A DNA stretch of 64,000 nt from Bradyrhizobium erythrophlei (GTDB lineage Bacteria; Pseudomonadota; Alphaproteobacteria; Rhizobiales; Xanthobacteraceae). This document shows, piece by piece, positions 24,281 to 33,107 of this stretch (positions within the stretch are counted from its first letter, which is position 1; each line of letters starts with the position of its first letter). A model generated the notes under the pieces. That model was not told the origin of the DNA, searched no databases, and saw only the letters and a list, made by a program, of their open reading frames with translations. A program made the position numbers and the translations under genes. The stretch spans positions 4,249,001-4,313,000 of the forward strand of contig NZ_LT670818.1 of assembly GCF_900129505.1 (NCBI RefSeq), given 5' to 3'.

Positions 24281-25468
24281 ATGACGACTGAGGCAGTAAT
24301 CGTTTCCACCGCGCGCACCGGCGTCGGCAAGGCCTATCGCGGCGCGCTCAACAACGCCGACGGCCCGACCTTGGCCGGCCACGTAATGGCCGAGGCGGTT
24401 AAGCGCGCCGGCATTGCGCCCGGAGAGGTCGAGGACGTGGTGATGGGCTGCGCGATGCAGCAGGGCACCATGGTGATGAACGTCGCCCGCAAGGGGGCGA
24501 TCCGTGCCGGCCTACCGGTGACCGTGGCCGGCACCACCATCGACCGGCAGTGTGCCTCCGGCCTGCAGGCGATCGCAGTCGCTGCGCGCTCGGTCATGCT
24601 CGACGGCGTCGAGATCGCGATTGGCGGCGGCATCGAATCGATCAGCCTTGTTCAGAACGAGCACATGAACAAGTTCCATGCCGTCGACGATGAGCTGATG
24701 GCGATGAAGCCGGAAATATACATGCCGATGCTCGAGACCGCCGAGGTCGTCGCAGAACGCTACAAGATCGGTCGCGACAAGCAAGATGAATACAGCCTCG
24801 AGTGCCAGCGCCGCGTCGGCGCCGCGTTGCAGGGCGGCCGCTTCAATGACGAGATCGTGCCGTTCACGACCAAAATGGCGGTGGTCAACAAGGACACCAA
24901 GGAGGTCAGCTACCAGCAGGTGACGCTTTCGAAGGACGAGGGCCCGCGTCCAGACACCACCGCCGAAGGCCTGGCCAAGATCAAGCCGGTGTTCGAGGGC
25001 AAGACAATCAGCGCCGGCAACGCCAGCCAGCTCTCGGACGGCGCCTCGGCGTGCGTGATCATGAGCGACAGGATTGCGGTACAGAAGGGGTTGAAGCCGC
25101 TTGGCATCTTCCGCGGCTTCGTCGCCGCCGGCGTCGAGCCGGACGAGATGGGCGTCGGCCCAGTCGCCGCGATCCCGCGGCTCTTGAAGCGCCACAATTT
25201 GAAGATCGACGACATCGACCTCTGGGAGCTCAACGAGGCCTATGCGGTGCAGGTGATCTATTGCCGCGACAAGCTCGGTATCGATCCGAACAAGCTAAAC
25301 GTCAACGGCGGCTCGATCGCGATCGGCCATCCCTATGGCATGACCGGGGCGCGGCTGACCGGCCACCTCCTGATCGAGGGCCGGCGGCGCAAGGTGAAAT
25401 ACGGCGTGGTGACCATGTGCATCGGTGGCGGTATGGGCGCGGCCGGCTTGTTTGAAATCGTCCACTGA
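24281..25468 (+). CDS. thiolase (acetyl-CoA acetyltransferase)
   Basis: This 395-residue enzyme cleaves 3-oxoacyl-CoA with CoA in the last step of beta-oxidation. The nucleophilic Cys91 is in TTIDRQCASGLQAIA; the His of GHPYGMTGAR and the second Cys of CIGGGMGAAGLFE complete the triad; WELNEAYAVQ carries the conserved Asn-Glu-Ala. Length is standard. It starts 14 bases after the second dehydrogenase, so it is clearly in the same operon. Confidence 0.92.
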   Translation: MTTEAVIVSTARTGVGKAYRGALNNADGPTLAGHVMAEAVKRAGIAPGEVEDVVMGCAMQQGTMVMNVARKGAIRAGLPVTVAGTTIDRQCASGLQAIAVAARSVMLDGVEIAIGGGIESISLVQNEHMNKFHAVDDELMAMKPEIYMPMLETAEVVAERYKIGRDKQDEYSLECQRRVGAALQGGRFNDEIVPFTTKMAVVNKDTKEVSYQQVTLSKDEGPRPDTTAEGLAKIKPVFEGKTISAGNASQLSDGASACVIMSDRIAVQKGLKPLGIFRGFVAAGVEPDEMGVGPVAAIPRLLKRHNLKIDDIDLWELNEAYAVQVIYCRDKLGIDPNKLNVNGGSIAIGHPYGMTGARLTGHLLIEGRRRKVKYGVVTMCIGGGMGAAGLFEIVH

Positions 25469-25489
25469 TCGGAAACGCAGGAGATATTC

Positions 25490-26500
25490 GTGAAGACAGC
25501 GATCACTGAACTGTTCGGCATCCAGCATCCGATCATCCAGGGCGGCATGCACTATGTCGGCTTCGCCGAGCTCGCCGCTGCGGTGTCGAACGCCGGGGGG
25601 CTCGGCATCATCACCGGCCTGACGCAGAAGACGCCGGAACTGCTGGCGAAGGAGATCGTGCGCTGCCGCGACATGACCGACAAGCCGTTCGGCGTGAATC
25701 TCACCTTCCTGCCGAGCTTTACTGCACCGGCCTATCCAGAATATATCGCCGCGATCCGCGAAGGCGGCGTCAGGATCGTGGAGACTGCGGGTCGCAGTCC
25801 GGAGCAGTACATGCCGGCCCTGAAGGCGGCCGGCATCAAGGTGATCCACAAATGTACCTCGGTGCGGCATTCGCTGAAAGCCGAGAAGATCGGCTGTGAT
25901 GCGGTCAGCGTCGACGGGTTTGAGTGCGGCGGCCATCCCGGCGAGGACGACATCCCGAACATGATCCTGCTACCGCGGGCGGCGGATGAACTGAAGGTTC
26001 CGTTCGTGGCCTCCGGCGGCATGGCGGATGCGCGCAGCCTGGTCGCCGCGCTGTCGATGGGCGCCGCGGGCATGAACATGGGCACGCGCTTCATCGCGAC
26101 CAAGGAGGCGCCGGTCCATCTCAATGTGAAGAAGGCGCTGGTCGAGGCGACCGAGCTCGACACCCGCCTTGTAATGCGCGCGCTGCGCAACACCGAGCGC
26201 GTTCTGAAGAACAAGGGCGTCGATGACATGCTCGAGATCGAGCGCGAGAAGGGGGCCAGCCTGAAGATCCAGGATATCCACGAGCAGGTTGCGGGCGTCT
26301 ATCCGAAGGTCATGGTCGACGGCGACATGGATGCCGGCGCTTGGAGCTGCGGGATGGTGGTCGGCCTGATCAACGATGTTCCGACCGTCAAGGAGCTCAT
26401 CGATCGCATCATGGCGGACGCCGAGGCGATCATCCGGCAGCGGCTGACAGGTTTCCTCGACGGCGTCGAGGCGCAGAAGCCCGCCCGCGCGTTTGCCTGA
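25490..26500 (+). CDS. nitronate monooxygenase / 2-nitropropane dioxygenase-family flavoprotein
   Basis: This is a 336-residue FMN-binding TIM-barrel protein. Seen: HPIIQGGMHYVGFAELAAA, VSVDGFECGGHPGEDD with the catalytic-type His, and GGMADARSLVAALSMGAAG with the FMN phosphate site, then GTRFIATKEA. The family includes nitronate monooxygenases and enoyl-reductase-like enzymes; in CoA-ester operons the latter role is plausible. The start is GTG 25490 after AGGAG. Substrate not assigned. Confidence 0.85.
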   Translation: MKTAITELFGIQHPIIQGGMHYVGFAELAAAVSNAGGLGIITGLTQKTPELLAKEIVRCRDMTDKPFGVNLTFLPSFTAPAYPEYIAAIREGGVRIVETAGRSPEQYMPALKAAGIKVIHKCTSVRHSLKAEKIGCDAVSVDGFECGGHPGEDDIPNMILLPRAADELKVPFVASGGMADARSLVAALSMGAAGMNMGTRFIATKEAPVHLNVKKALVEATELDTRLVMRALRNTERVLKNKGVDDMLEIEREKGASLKIQDIHEQVAGVYPKVMVDGDMDAGAWSCGMVVGLINDVPTVKELIDRIMADAEAIIRQRLTGFLDGVEAQKPARAFA

Positions 26501-26511
26501 CGGAGAATGTT

Positions 26512-27285
26512 ATGACCGAGCACGTCAAAACCGAAATCGTAGACGGCGTCATGACGCTGACATTGCAGCGTCCAGAGAAGAAGAACGCACTGACCGGCGC
26601 CATGTATGACGCGTTGTCGGGTGCGCTTAAACAGGCAGAGACGGATGCTTCCGTCCGCGTGGTCGTGTTCCAGGGCGAGGGCGATAGCTTTACGGCCGGC
26701 AATGATCTGGCGGATTTCGCAAGCCAGGCTCGCGGCGAAGATTCCGTCGACAGTCCTGCCCATCGCTTCATCGAAACCGTCAGCAAGGCCAGCAAGCCGT
26801 TGGTCGCCGCCGTACAGGGGAATGCCGTCGGCGTCGGCACCACCATGCTATTGCACTGTGATCTCGTCTATCTCGCCGACAATGCGCGGCTGAGCACGCC
26901 CTTCGTCAATCTCGCGCTGGTTCCGGAAGCGGCGTCGAGCTGGCTATTGCCAGTGCGGATCGGGCACGCGCGCGCTTACGCCATGTTCGCGTTGGGAGAG
27001 CCGATGGAGGCGGCCGCTGCACTGGTGTGTGGCCTGGCCAATGCAGTGGTGCCGCGGGACGAACTGCGCAAGAGAGCGCTTGACGCGGCGATCGCGCTGA
27101 CCAAGCGCCCCGCGGGCTCGCTGAGCCTGACCAAGAAGCTGATGCGTGATCACCAGCGGATCGCGGCGAAGATCGCCGAGGAAGGGCAATTGTTCAAGGA
27201 GCGCTTGAAGACACCGGAGGCGCGCGAGGCGTTTGCCGCATTCGCCGAACGAAGGTCACCAGACTTTGCGAAGTTGCTGCCCTAA
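26512..27285 (+). CDS. enoyl-CoA hydratase/isomerase family protein
   Basis: This is a 257-residue crotonase-fold enzyme that would hydrate the enoyl-CoA. Seen: LQRPEKKNALTGAMYDALS, FTAGNDLADF (first oxyanion residue), AVQGNAVGVGTTMLLHCD (second oxyanion loop) and NLALVPEAASSWLLP, where a Glu is available. It starts 11 bases after the flavoprotein gene. No 3-hydroxyacyl-CoA dehydrogenase gene is visible in the operon, so one of the SDRs or an outside enzyme may do that step. Confidence 0.88.
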   Translation: MTEHVKTEIVDGVMTLTLQRPEKKNALTGAMYDALSGALKQAETDASVRVVVFQGEGDSFTAGNDLADFASQARGEDSVDSPAHRFIETVSKASKPLVAAVQGNAVGVGTTMLLHCDLVYLADNARLSTPFVNLALVPEAASSWLLPVRIGHARAYAMFALGEPMEAAAALVCGLANAVVPRDELRKRALDAAIALTKRPAGSLSLTKKLMRDHQRIAAKIAEEGQLFKERLKTPEAREAFAAFAERRSPDFAKLLP

Positions 27286-27348
27286 CGTTCGGGAGCGCCG
27301 GCTCGGGGATCACCCTGCGGGCACTAAGTTCATCAGGAGCAATCCACG

Positions 27349-28155
27349 ATGGCTGACCTACGAATATTCTCATACTTGCCGAACCCGCGTGTATGGAAGG
27401 CGACCATCGCTGCCCGATTCTGCGGAGTGGACGTCGAGATCAGGGGGGCGTCCGGCAACGAGTTGAGGGACTGGCTGTGGGACTACGACGCGCGTCCCCT
27501 GGTCGAGCAGGAACGTCAATCGCTTTCGTCCCTTTCCCGAACGGGGCGGGTCGGGCTGACCGGCGCCCAGCTCTTCAAGACCGATGCCTTCCTGGAAGCG
27601 CAGCCGTTCGGCAACGTGCCCGCCGCTTTCGGGCCCAATGGAAAGATCGGAATCTTCGAGTCGAACAGCATCATGCGGGCGGTGGCTCGTCTGGGCGAAG
27701 CGACATTCCCGCTCTACGGGCGTGACGCTTATGAGGCCTCCAGGATCGACAGTTTTCTGGATGTCAGCCTTGTCTTTGCCAGGGATTCGCAGATCTATCT
27801 CCTTGCGCTTTCGGATGGCACAGTCGATGCGGCTATTCACGCGCGAGCCAAACAGGCATTTGCGATCTATGCCTCGGGGCTTGAACAAGCGTTGTCTCCA
27901 CGGCGGGACACGCTTGTAGGGAACGGTATTTCGCTGGCCGACATCTGCTTTGCTGCCGAACTTGCGCTGTTCATGAATGAGCACGCGCGGGTCGAGCAGT
28001 TGAGCGAGCGCGGGCTGGACAAGATCCTGCACGCGGGGCTCCGGAATGACTACCCGCTGGTGTTCGCTCACTTTGCTCGACTGGTCGATCACGAGCACTT
28101 CAGGCAGGACCTCAAGCCGTATGTTGAAAAATTGGTGTCTAAGGCGGCCGCCTGA
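27349..28155 (+). CDS. glutathione S-transferase family protein
   Basis: This is a 268-residue GST-fold protein. The N-terminal thioredoxin-like part (MADLRIFSYLPNPRVWKATI) and the motif ESNSIMRAVARLG, where the ES pair binds the gamma-glutamyl group, are recognisable, as is the C-terminal helical domain (ISLADICFAAELALFMNEH). The thioredoxin part carries an unusual ~30-residue insert before FLEAQPFGNVPA. With the HCCA-isomerase-like first gene it implies glutathione use in this pathway. It starts 63 bases downstream of the hydratase. Confidence 0.8.
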   Translation: MADLRIFSYLPNPRVWKATIAARFCGVDVEIRGASGNELRDWLWDYDARPLVEQERQSLSSLSRTGRVGLTGAQLFKTDAFLEAQPFGNVPAAFGPNGKIGIFESNSIMRAVARLGEATFPLYGRDAYEASRIDSFLDVSLVFARDSQIYLLALSDGTVDAAIHARAKQAFAIYASGLEQALSPRRDTLVGNGISLADICFAAELALFMNEHARVEQLSERGLDKILHAGLRNDYPLVFAHFARLVDHEHFRQDLKPYVEKLVSKAAA

Positions 28156-28194
28156 ACATGAAGGCTGCCGGCTCCAACGTGGAGGTTTGATCGC

Positions 28195-28896
28195 ATGGCC
28201 GAGCCTGTTTGTCTGATATCCGGCGTTGGACCCGGCACGGGTTCGGCACTCGCCAAGAGATTTGCTGAAGGCGGTTATCGCTTGGCCCTCCTCGCAAGGA
28301 ACGAGGAGCGTCTTGCCGCTCTCGAGAAACAACTGGCGGACGCAAAGGGATATCGATGCGATGTGTCGGATCCTGCGCAGATCGAAGCGGTGGCGTCCGC
28401 GGTGGAACGCGATCTCGGCAATCCGAGCGTCATCGTCCACAACGCCGTTGGGGGAGCATTCGGCACGTTCCGGGAGATAGATCCATCAATTCTGAACCGC
28501 AACTTCCAGGTTAACACGATGGGCCTGCTGTACCTGGCCAGGCGATTTTGTCCTGCGATGGTCAACGCCGGCAAGGGCGCCATAGTAGCCACTGGGAATA
28601 CTTCGGCGTTGCGGGGCAAGCCTGCCTTCGCCGGTTTCGCGCCGACCAAGGCAGCGCAGCGGATCCTCGCCGAGGCTATGGCACGCGAGCTGGGCCCACA
28701 AGGCGTGCACGTCGCCTATGTCGTTGTCGACGCTGTGATTGACCTGGAGTGGACGAGGAAACGCTTCCACGACCGGCCGGACGACTTCTTCATCAGGCCT
28801 CGAGCGATCGCGGACGAGATTTGGCATGTCGTTCACCAGGATCGCAGCGCGTGGTCATTCAACGTCGAGCTGCGGCCCTTTGGAGAAAACTGGTAG
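28195..28896 (+). CDS. atypical short-chain dehydrogenase, catalytic Tyr replaced by Phe
   Basis: This 233-residue SDR is a paralogue of the one at 21181-21918. The cofactor loop is irregular (SGVGPGTGSALAKRF), and the catalytic position is Phe148 in AFAGFAPTKAAQ with Lys152 kept. The C-terminus (WSFNVELRPFGENW) matches the other copy (WTFELEIRPFGEKW). Keeping two Tyr-less SDRs in one operon suggests a structural or non-redox role, or a distinct mechanism. It is the last clear gene of the operon. Confidence 0.8.
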   Translation: MAEPVCLISGVGPGTGSALAKRFAEGGYRLALLARNEERLAALEKQLADAKGYRCDVSDPAQIEAVASAVERDLGNPSVIVHNAVGGAFGTFREIDPSILNRNFQVNTMGLLYLARRFCPAMVNAGKGAIVATGNTSALRGKPAFAGFAPTKAAQRILAEAMARELGPQGVHVAYVVVDAVIDLEWTRKRFHDRPDDFFIRPRAIADEIWHVVHQDRSAWSFNVELRPFGENW

Positions 28897-28973
28897 CCGC
28901 AACGCAAGGACAACGGCGAACGCGCAAAGAATGTGAGAGCTGGTCAATTCATAACAACCCAGGGGAGAGTTTG

Positions 28974-29129
28974 ATGTTGTTGAGGAAGATTGCAGTATCG
29001 CTTGCGGCGCTGACGGCGCTCGCCGCCGGCCCCGACAACAGCATGGCCTATACGCAGCTTCAGCTTCAACGCTGGACGGGAAGCTCCTGGGAACAGTTCG
29101 GCGGCGTGCTGAGTGCGGACCAAAAGTGA
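28974..29129 (+). pseudogene. collapsed branched-chain-type ABC substrate-binding protein gene
   Basis: ATG 28974, preceded by AGGGGAGAG, opens a signal sequence (LLRKIAVSLAALTALAAG) and after only a few residues reads YTQLQLQRWTGSSWEQFG then GVLS. The last part is typical of the extreme C-terminus of Leu/Ile/Val-type periplasmic binding proteins (~400 residues). An in-frame internal deletion of over 300 codons explains it. The 51-residue product cannot bind a ligand. It may mark the lost uptake gene of the preceding operon. Confidence 0.6.
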
Positions 29130-29296
29130 GCTGGAGCGGGCTCGGCTGGTCCGTCGAGGAAGTTGCTCGGGCGGTACGGGCGGCTAGGATCGGAGTCGGG
29201 CAAGAACCCGACGATCGATAGTGCAAGAATGATACCGCTAGGGAGTTACTGCGCCGTACAGGGCCATGCGCGGGAGCTAAAGCGCCAAAGCGCGCC

Positions 29297-30178
29297 TCAG
29301 CCGTAAGTCTCCGCGATGAAGTCGATGAAGGCACGAAGTTTCGGAGTCATCTTGCGATTCTTCGGCCATAGGATCTGGCGTGTGCGCGCCTGCGTTTTGT
29401 AGTTGGACAGCAAGACCTGCAGCCGGCCTGCAGCGATATCTTCAACAAGAAGTTCGTCGCGCATCAGCACGATGCCGGCACCGGCGAGTGCGGCATAGCG
29501 GATGCCGAACGCGCTATTGATGGTCAGGCGGCTCCTGACGTCGACCTGGACTTCGCCTTCCGGTCCGAAGAACGTCCATCTCTGACCGTCTGCCCAACCC
29601 GGGTAGCGCAGGCATTCGTGATCAACGAGCTCCATTGGATGCGTCGGCTTGCCGTGTTCGGCGAGATAGCTCGGCGCCGCGCAAACCAAGCCCGTATAGG
29701 GTGAGAGCGAGCGCGACATCATGGATGAATCGACCGGAGTGCCGACCCGGATCGCGGCATCGAGACCTTCCTCGAGCAGGTCAACCATCCTGTCGCTCAG
29801 CACGAGCTCAACCGAGACGTCAGGACATCTCTTCATGAAACGAACGACCGCCGGAGCCAAGCTGTATGATCCGAAGGCAACCGAGGTTGCCACGCGGAGC
29901 TTGCCGCGCGGTGCGCTCAGAGCCTCTTCGGCCAGCGCATCTCCCGCCTCGGCCTCCTCCAGCAGATGCCGGCAATGATCGAGATAGCTGCGGCCGAGTT
30001 CGGTCAAGCTCTGCCGACGGGTCGATCGGTTGATCAATTGCGACCCGAGCCGTTCTTCGAGGAAGCGTATGTGCTTGCCGATCATCGTCGGCGACAGCCG
30101 CAGCTCCTTTGCCGCCGCGGCGAAGGAGCCGAGATCTGCAACCTTGGCGAACACAGACATGCTTGTCAGTCGGTCCAT
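29297..30178 (-). CDS. LysR-family transcriptional regulator
   Basis: This is a 293-residue regulator with an N-terminal winged helix (MDRLTSMSVFAKVADLGSF, then SPTMIGKHIRFLEERLG) and a substrate-binding domain from about residue 90 (LRVATSVAFGSYSLAPAVV). It resembles the DsdC/AaeR-like LysR type that ends MTPKLRAFIDF. It diverges from the molybdenum hydroxylase genes starting at 30456, which it most likely controls; palindromes lie between them. Confidence 0.9.
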   Translation of the reverse strand: MDRLTSMSVFAKVADLGSFAAAAKELRLSPTMIGKHIRFLEERLGSQLINRSTRRQSLTELGRSYLDHCRHLLEEAEAGDALAEEALSAPRGKLRVATSVAFGSYSLAPAVVRFMKRCPDVSVELVLSDRMVDLLEEGLDAAIRVGTPVDSSMMSRSLSPYTGLVCAAPSYLAEHGKPTHPMELVDHECLRYPGWADGQRWTFFGPEGEVQVDVRSRLTINSAFGIRYAALAGAGIVLMRDELLVEDIAAGRLQVLLSNYKTQARTRQILWPKNRKMTPKLRAFIDFIAETYG

Positions 30179-30181
30179 GAT

Positions 30182-30226
30182 TATAAACCATTGGTTCTTT
30201 CAGAACGGAACAAAGCGCGGTTTATA
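30182..30226. promoter_or_regulatory. LysR operator candidates in divergent intergenic region
   Basis: Two nested symmetric elements: GTTCTTTCAGAAC at 30194-30206 (5-bp arms), and TATAAACC at 30182-30189 paired with GGTTTATA at 30219-30226. They lie just upstream of the LysR start at 30178 and before the hydroxylase operon. Assignment to this regulator is inference from position. Confidence 0.4.
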
Positions 30227-30455
30227 CACGAATTGTATTGATTACCATGAGTGAGCAATCAATGCGAACGCTCAGGGAGGCTTGGGTGCAGTTCGATTTC
30301 GAGACGATGCTCGCGTCCGAGCGCATGGAAGGCGCCCGGTACGCTATGACGCGCGACCGGTTCGAAATGCCGCCCATCGCGCTCAGCGACTGGAACGAGA
30401 TGCGAGCCGAGCAGTGCCGCGCAAGCGAACCAAGAAAGTTCCGAAGGAGGTCACC

Positions 30456-30917
30456 ATGGCTTTCCAGCTCACGATCAACGGAGATCTTCATTCCGTCGAC
30501 GTCGACGGAGATACACCGCTCCTGTGGGTGCTGCGCGACGTGCTTGGCATGACCGGCACGAAATTCGGCTGCGGCATGGCGCTGTGCGGCGCCTGCACGG
30601 TGCATATCGACGGCGAGGCCGTCCGTTCGTGTATCACGTCGATAGACAGCATCGGGGAGTCGAAGGTCACGACGATCGAGGCGATCGGCAAGACACCTGC
30701 CGGCAACAAAGTCCAGCAAGCCTGGTTCGACCGCGAAGTGCCGCAGTGCGGCTATTGCCAGTCCGGCCAGGTCATGTCCGCGTCCGCTCTGCTGGCGAGC
30801 AATCCGCATCCGACCGATTCGGATATCGATGACGCGATGTCGGGCAACATTTGCCGGTGCGGAACCTATGTGCGTATCCGCGAAGCGATTAAGCAAGCCG
30901 CGCAATCGGGAGGCTGA
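30456..30917 (+). CDS. 2Fe-2S subunit of a molybdenum hydroxylase
   Basis: This is a 153-residue small subunit carrying two [2Fe-2S] clusters. The plant-type cluster motif is [20 protein letters not shown] with a fourth Cys in VRSC; the second cluster is CGYCQSGQ with GNICRCGTY. It passes electrons from the molybdopterin subunit encoded next (3 bases downstream). Two-subunit enzymes of this type, without a separate FAD subunit, resemble isoquinoline 1-oxidoreductase and membrane aldehyde dehydrogenases that donate to cytochromes. AAGGAGG precedes ATG 30456. Confidence 0.92.
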   Translation: MAFQLTINGDLHSVDVDGDTPLLWVLRDVLGMTGTKFGCGMALCGACTVHIDGEAVRSCITSIDSIGESKVTTIEAIGKTPAGNKVQQAWFDREVPQCGYCQSGQVMSASALLASNPHPTDSDIDDAMSGNICRCGTYVRIREAIKQAAQSGG

Positions 30918-30919
30918 TC

Positions 30920-33100
30920 ATGACGCTCGCACACATTGATTCCGACCGACCTCAAGATGATCTGTCACGGCGCGGCTTTCTCCGCACGAGCGCGGCGGCA
31001 AGTGGTGGGCTCTTGCTCAGTTTGAGCCTGCCCTTCGCACATCGTGAAAGCCAGGCTGCGGGCTCCGACACATTCGAGCCGAACGCCTTCATCCGGATCG
31101 GCGGTGATGGCCAGATCGTTCTGACGATGCCCTATGTCGAGATGGGGCAGGGCACCTACACCTCGATTCCGATGTTGATCGCCGAGGAGCTCGAGGTCGA
31201 TCTGAAGCAGGTCCGCCTGGAGCACGCGCCGCCAAACGAGAAGCTCTATGTGAACCCGCTGCTCGGCGTGCAGGCGACCGGCAACTCGAATGCGATACGT
31301 GGGTCCTGGCAGCCCCTGCGCAAGGCCGGCGCGACCGCGCGGACAATACTCGTCACGGCGGCGGCAAAGCGCTGGAACGTCGATCCTGCCTCCTGTCGCG
31401 CGCAAAGCGGCGAAGTGCGTCATCAGGCGTCGGGACGAAACCTCGGCTATGGCGAGCTTGCCGCGGAGGCGGCCCGCATGCCGGTGCCCGAGAATGTGAC
31501 GCTGAAGCAGCCTGCTGATTTCAAGCTGATCGGCACGCCCGCGAAGCGGCTCGACACGCCCTCCAAGATCAACGGCACGGCGATCTACGGCATCGACGCG
31601 CGGCCACCCGGGGTGAAGATCGCAACGCTCGCACAATCGCCGGTGTTCGGCGGGCGCGTGAAGCGCGTGGATGATGCCGCGGCCAAGGCCGTCAAGGGCG
31701 TCCGCCAGATCGTCCGGCTCGATGATGCGGTCGCGGTTGTGGCGGATCACATGGGCGCCGCGAAGAAGGGGCTTGCCGCACTCAAGATCGAATGGGACGA
31801 CGGGCCGCACGCCAGGCTCGCGACCGCTGATATCGCACGCGAGCTCGAAACTGCCACGACCAGGCAGGGTGCGGTGGCGCAGAACATCGGCGATGCGGAC
31901 AAGGCGATGGCGGGTGCCGCGATCAAGATCGAGGCGAACTACCAGGTCCCGTTCCTTGCGCATGCCACCATGGAGCCGATGAACTGCACGGTGCATGTCC
32001 GCGCAGACGGCTGCGAAATCTGGGTCGGTAGCCAGGCGCTCGCCCGCGCCCAGGCATCCGCTGCAAAGGTCCTCGGCATCCCGCCTGAGAAGGTGATCGT
32101 GCACAATCATCTGATCGGCGGCGGCTTTGGGCGCAGGCTCGATGTCGATGGCGTTGCCCGCGCGGTCGAGATCGCAAAGCAGGTCGACGCGCCGGTGAAG
32201 GTCATCTGGACACGCGAGGAAGACGTCCAGCACGACATGTACCGCCCTTATTGGTTTGATCGGATCTCCGTTGGCCTTGACAAGGCAGGCAAGCCGGTCG
32301 CCTGGAATAACCGCTTCGCAGGATCCTCCGTGATCGCGAGATGGCTGCCTCCGGCGTTCAACAAAGGTCTCGATCCCGACACGACCGAAGGCGCCATCGA
32401 TCTCCTTTACGATATCCCGAACTTCCACGTCGAATATGTGCGGGTCGAGCCGCCGGGAATTCCGACCGCGTTCTGGCGCAGCGTCGGACCGTCGCATAAC
32501 GTCTTTGTCACCGAAAGCGTGATCGACGAACTGGCTGCAGCCGCGAAGCAGGATCCGGTCGAATATCGGCGGGCACTCCTCGACAAGGCTCCCCGCGCCA
32601 AGGCGGTGTTGGATCTCGCCACGGCAAAGGCCGCTTGGGGACAGCCGCTACCCAAGGGAAGCGGCCGCGGTGTCTCGCTGCAGTTCGTGTTCGGCAGCTA
32701 TCTGGCACAGGTCGCGGAGGTGGAAGTCGCGAAGGACGGCAGCGTTCGCGTTCGACGCGTGGTTTGCGCGATGGATTGCGGCACGGTCGTCAACCCCGAC
32801 ACGGTTCAGGCGCAGCTCCAGAGCGGGACCAACTTCGGCGTCACCGCCGCGCTCCACGGCGAAATCACGCTCAGGGACGGACGGGTCGAGCAGACCAACT
32901 TCGACACCTACCAGATGCTGCGCCTCAATGAGGCGCCGGTGATCGAGGTCCACATCGTGCAAAGCGCCGAGCCGCCTGGAGGAATGGGCGAAACTGGGAC
33001 ATCGGGGATCGTGCCTGCGATCAGCAACGCGATTTTTGCAGCGACGGGCAAGCGGCTCCGCAAAATGCCGGTCGATGCCGCACTACTGAAGCACACGTGA
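30920..33100 (+). CDS. molybdopterin-binding subunit of aldehyde/isoquinoline-type oxidoreductase
   Basis: This is a 726-residue large subunit. A twin-arginine signal (DLSRRGFLRTSAAASGG) predicts export of the folded, cofactor-loaded complex to the periplasm; the small subunit would travel with it. Seen: VEMGQGTYTSIPMLIAEEL (molybdopterin region), IGGGFGRRLDVDG, the RSVGPSHNVF region and GGMGETGTSGIVPAI with the Glu expected near the active site. Isoquinoline 1-oxidoreductase beta subunit is the closest family I recognise; the substrate could be an aldehyde or N-heterocycle. Confidence 0.9.
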   Translation: MTLAHIDSDRPQDDLSRRGFLRTSAAASGGLLLSLSLPFAHRESQAAGSDTFEPNAFIRIGGDGQIVLTMPYVEMGQGTYTSIPMLIAEELEVDLKQVRLEHAPPNEKLYVNPLLGVQATGNSNAIRGSWQPLRKAGATARTILVTAAAKRWNVDPASCRAQSGEVRHQASGRNLGYGELAAEAARMPVPENVTLKQPADFKLIGTPAKRLDTPSKINGTAIYGIDARPPGVKIATLAQSPVFGGRVKRVDDAAAKAVKGVRQIVRLDDAVAVVADHMGAAKKGLAALKIEWDDGPHARLATADIARELETATTRQGAVAQNIGDADKAMAGAAIKIEANYQVPFLAHATMEPMNCTVHVRADGCEIWVGSQALARAQASAAKVLGIPPEKVIVHNHLIGGGFGRRLDVDGVARAVEIAKQVDAPVKVIWTREEDVQHDMYRPYWFDRISVGLDKAGKPVAWNNRFAGSSVIARWLPPAFNKGLDPDTTEGAIDLLYDIPNFHVEYVRVEPPGIPTAFWRSVGPSHNVFVTESVIDELAAAAKQDPVEYRRALLDKAPRAKAVLDLATAKAAWGQPLPKGSGRGVSLQFVFGSYLAQVAEVEVAKDGSVRVRRVVCAMDCGTVVNPDTVQAQLQSGTNFGVTAALHGEITLRDGRVEQTNFDTYQMLRLNEAPVIEVHIVQSAEPPGGMGETGTSGIVPAISNAIFAATGKRLRKMPVDAALLKHT

Positions 33101-33107
33101 GGTATTG

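Noticed and set aside
30247..30552. A rightward frame upstream of and overlapping the 2Fe-2S subunit gene (begins [16 protein letters not shown]).
   Set aside because: It runs out of frame through the true gene's start, has no ribosome-binding site and lies over the probable LysR operator region. A short real peptide cannot be excluded.
30965..32497. A 510-codon leftward frame.
   Set aside because: It is antisense to the molybdopterin subunit gene, whose motifs and Tat signal are clear.
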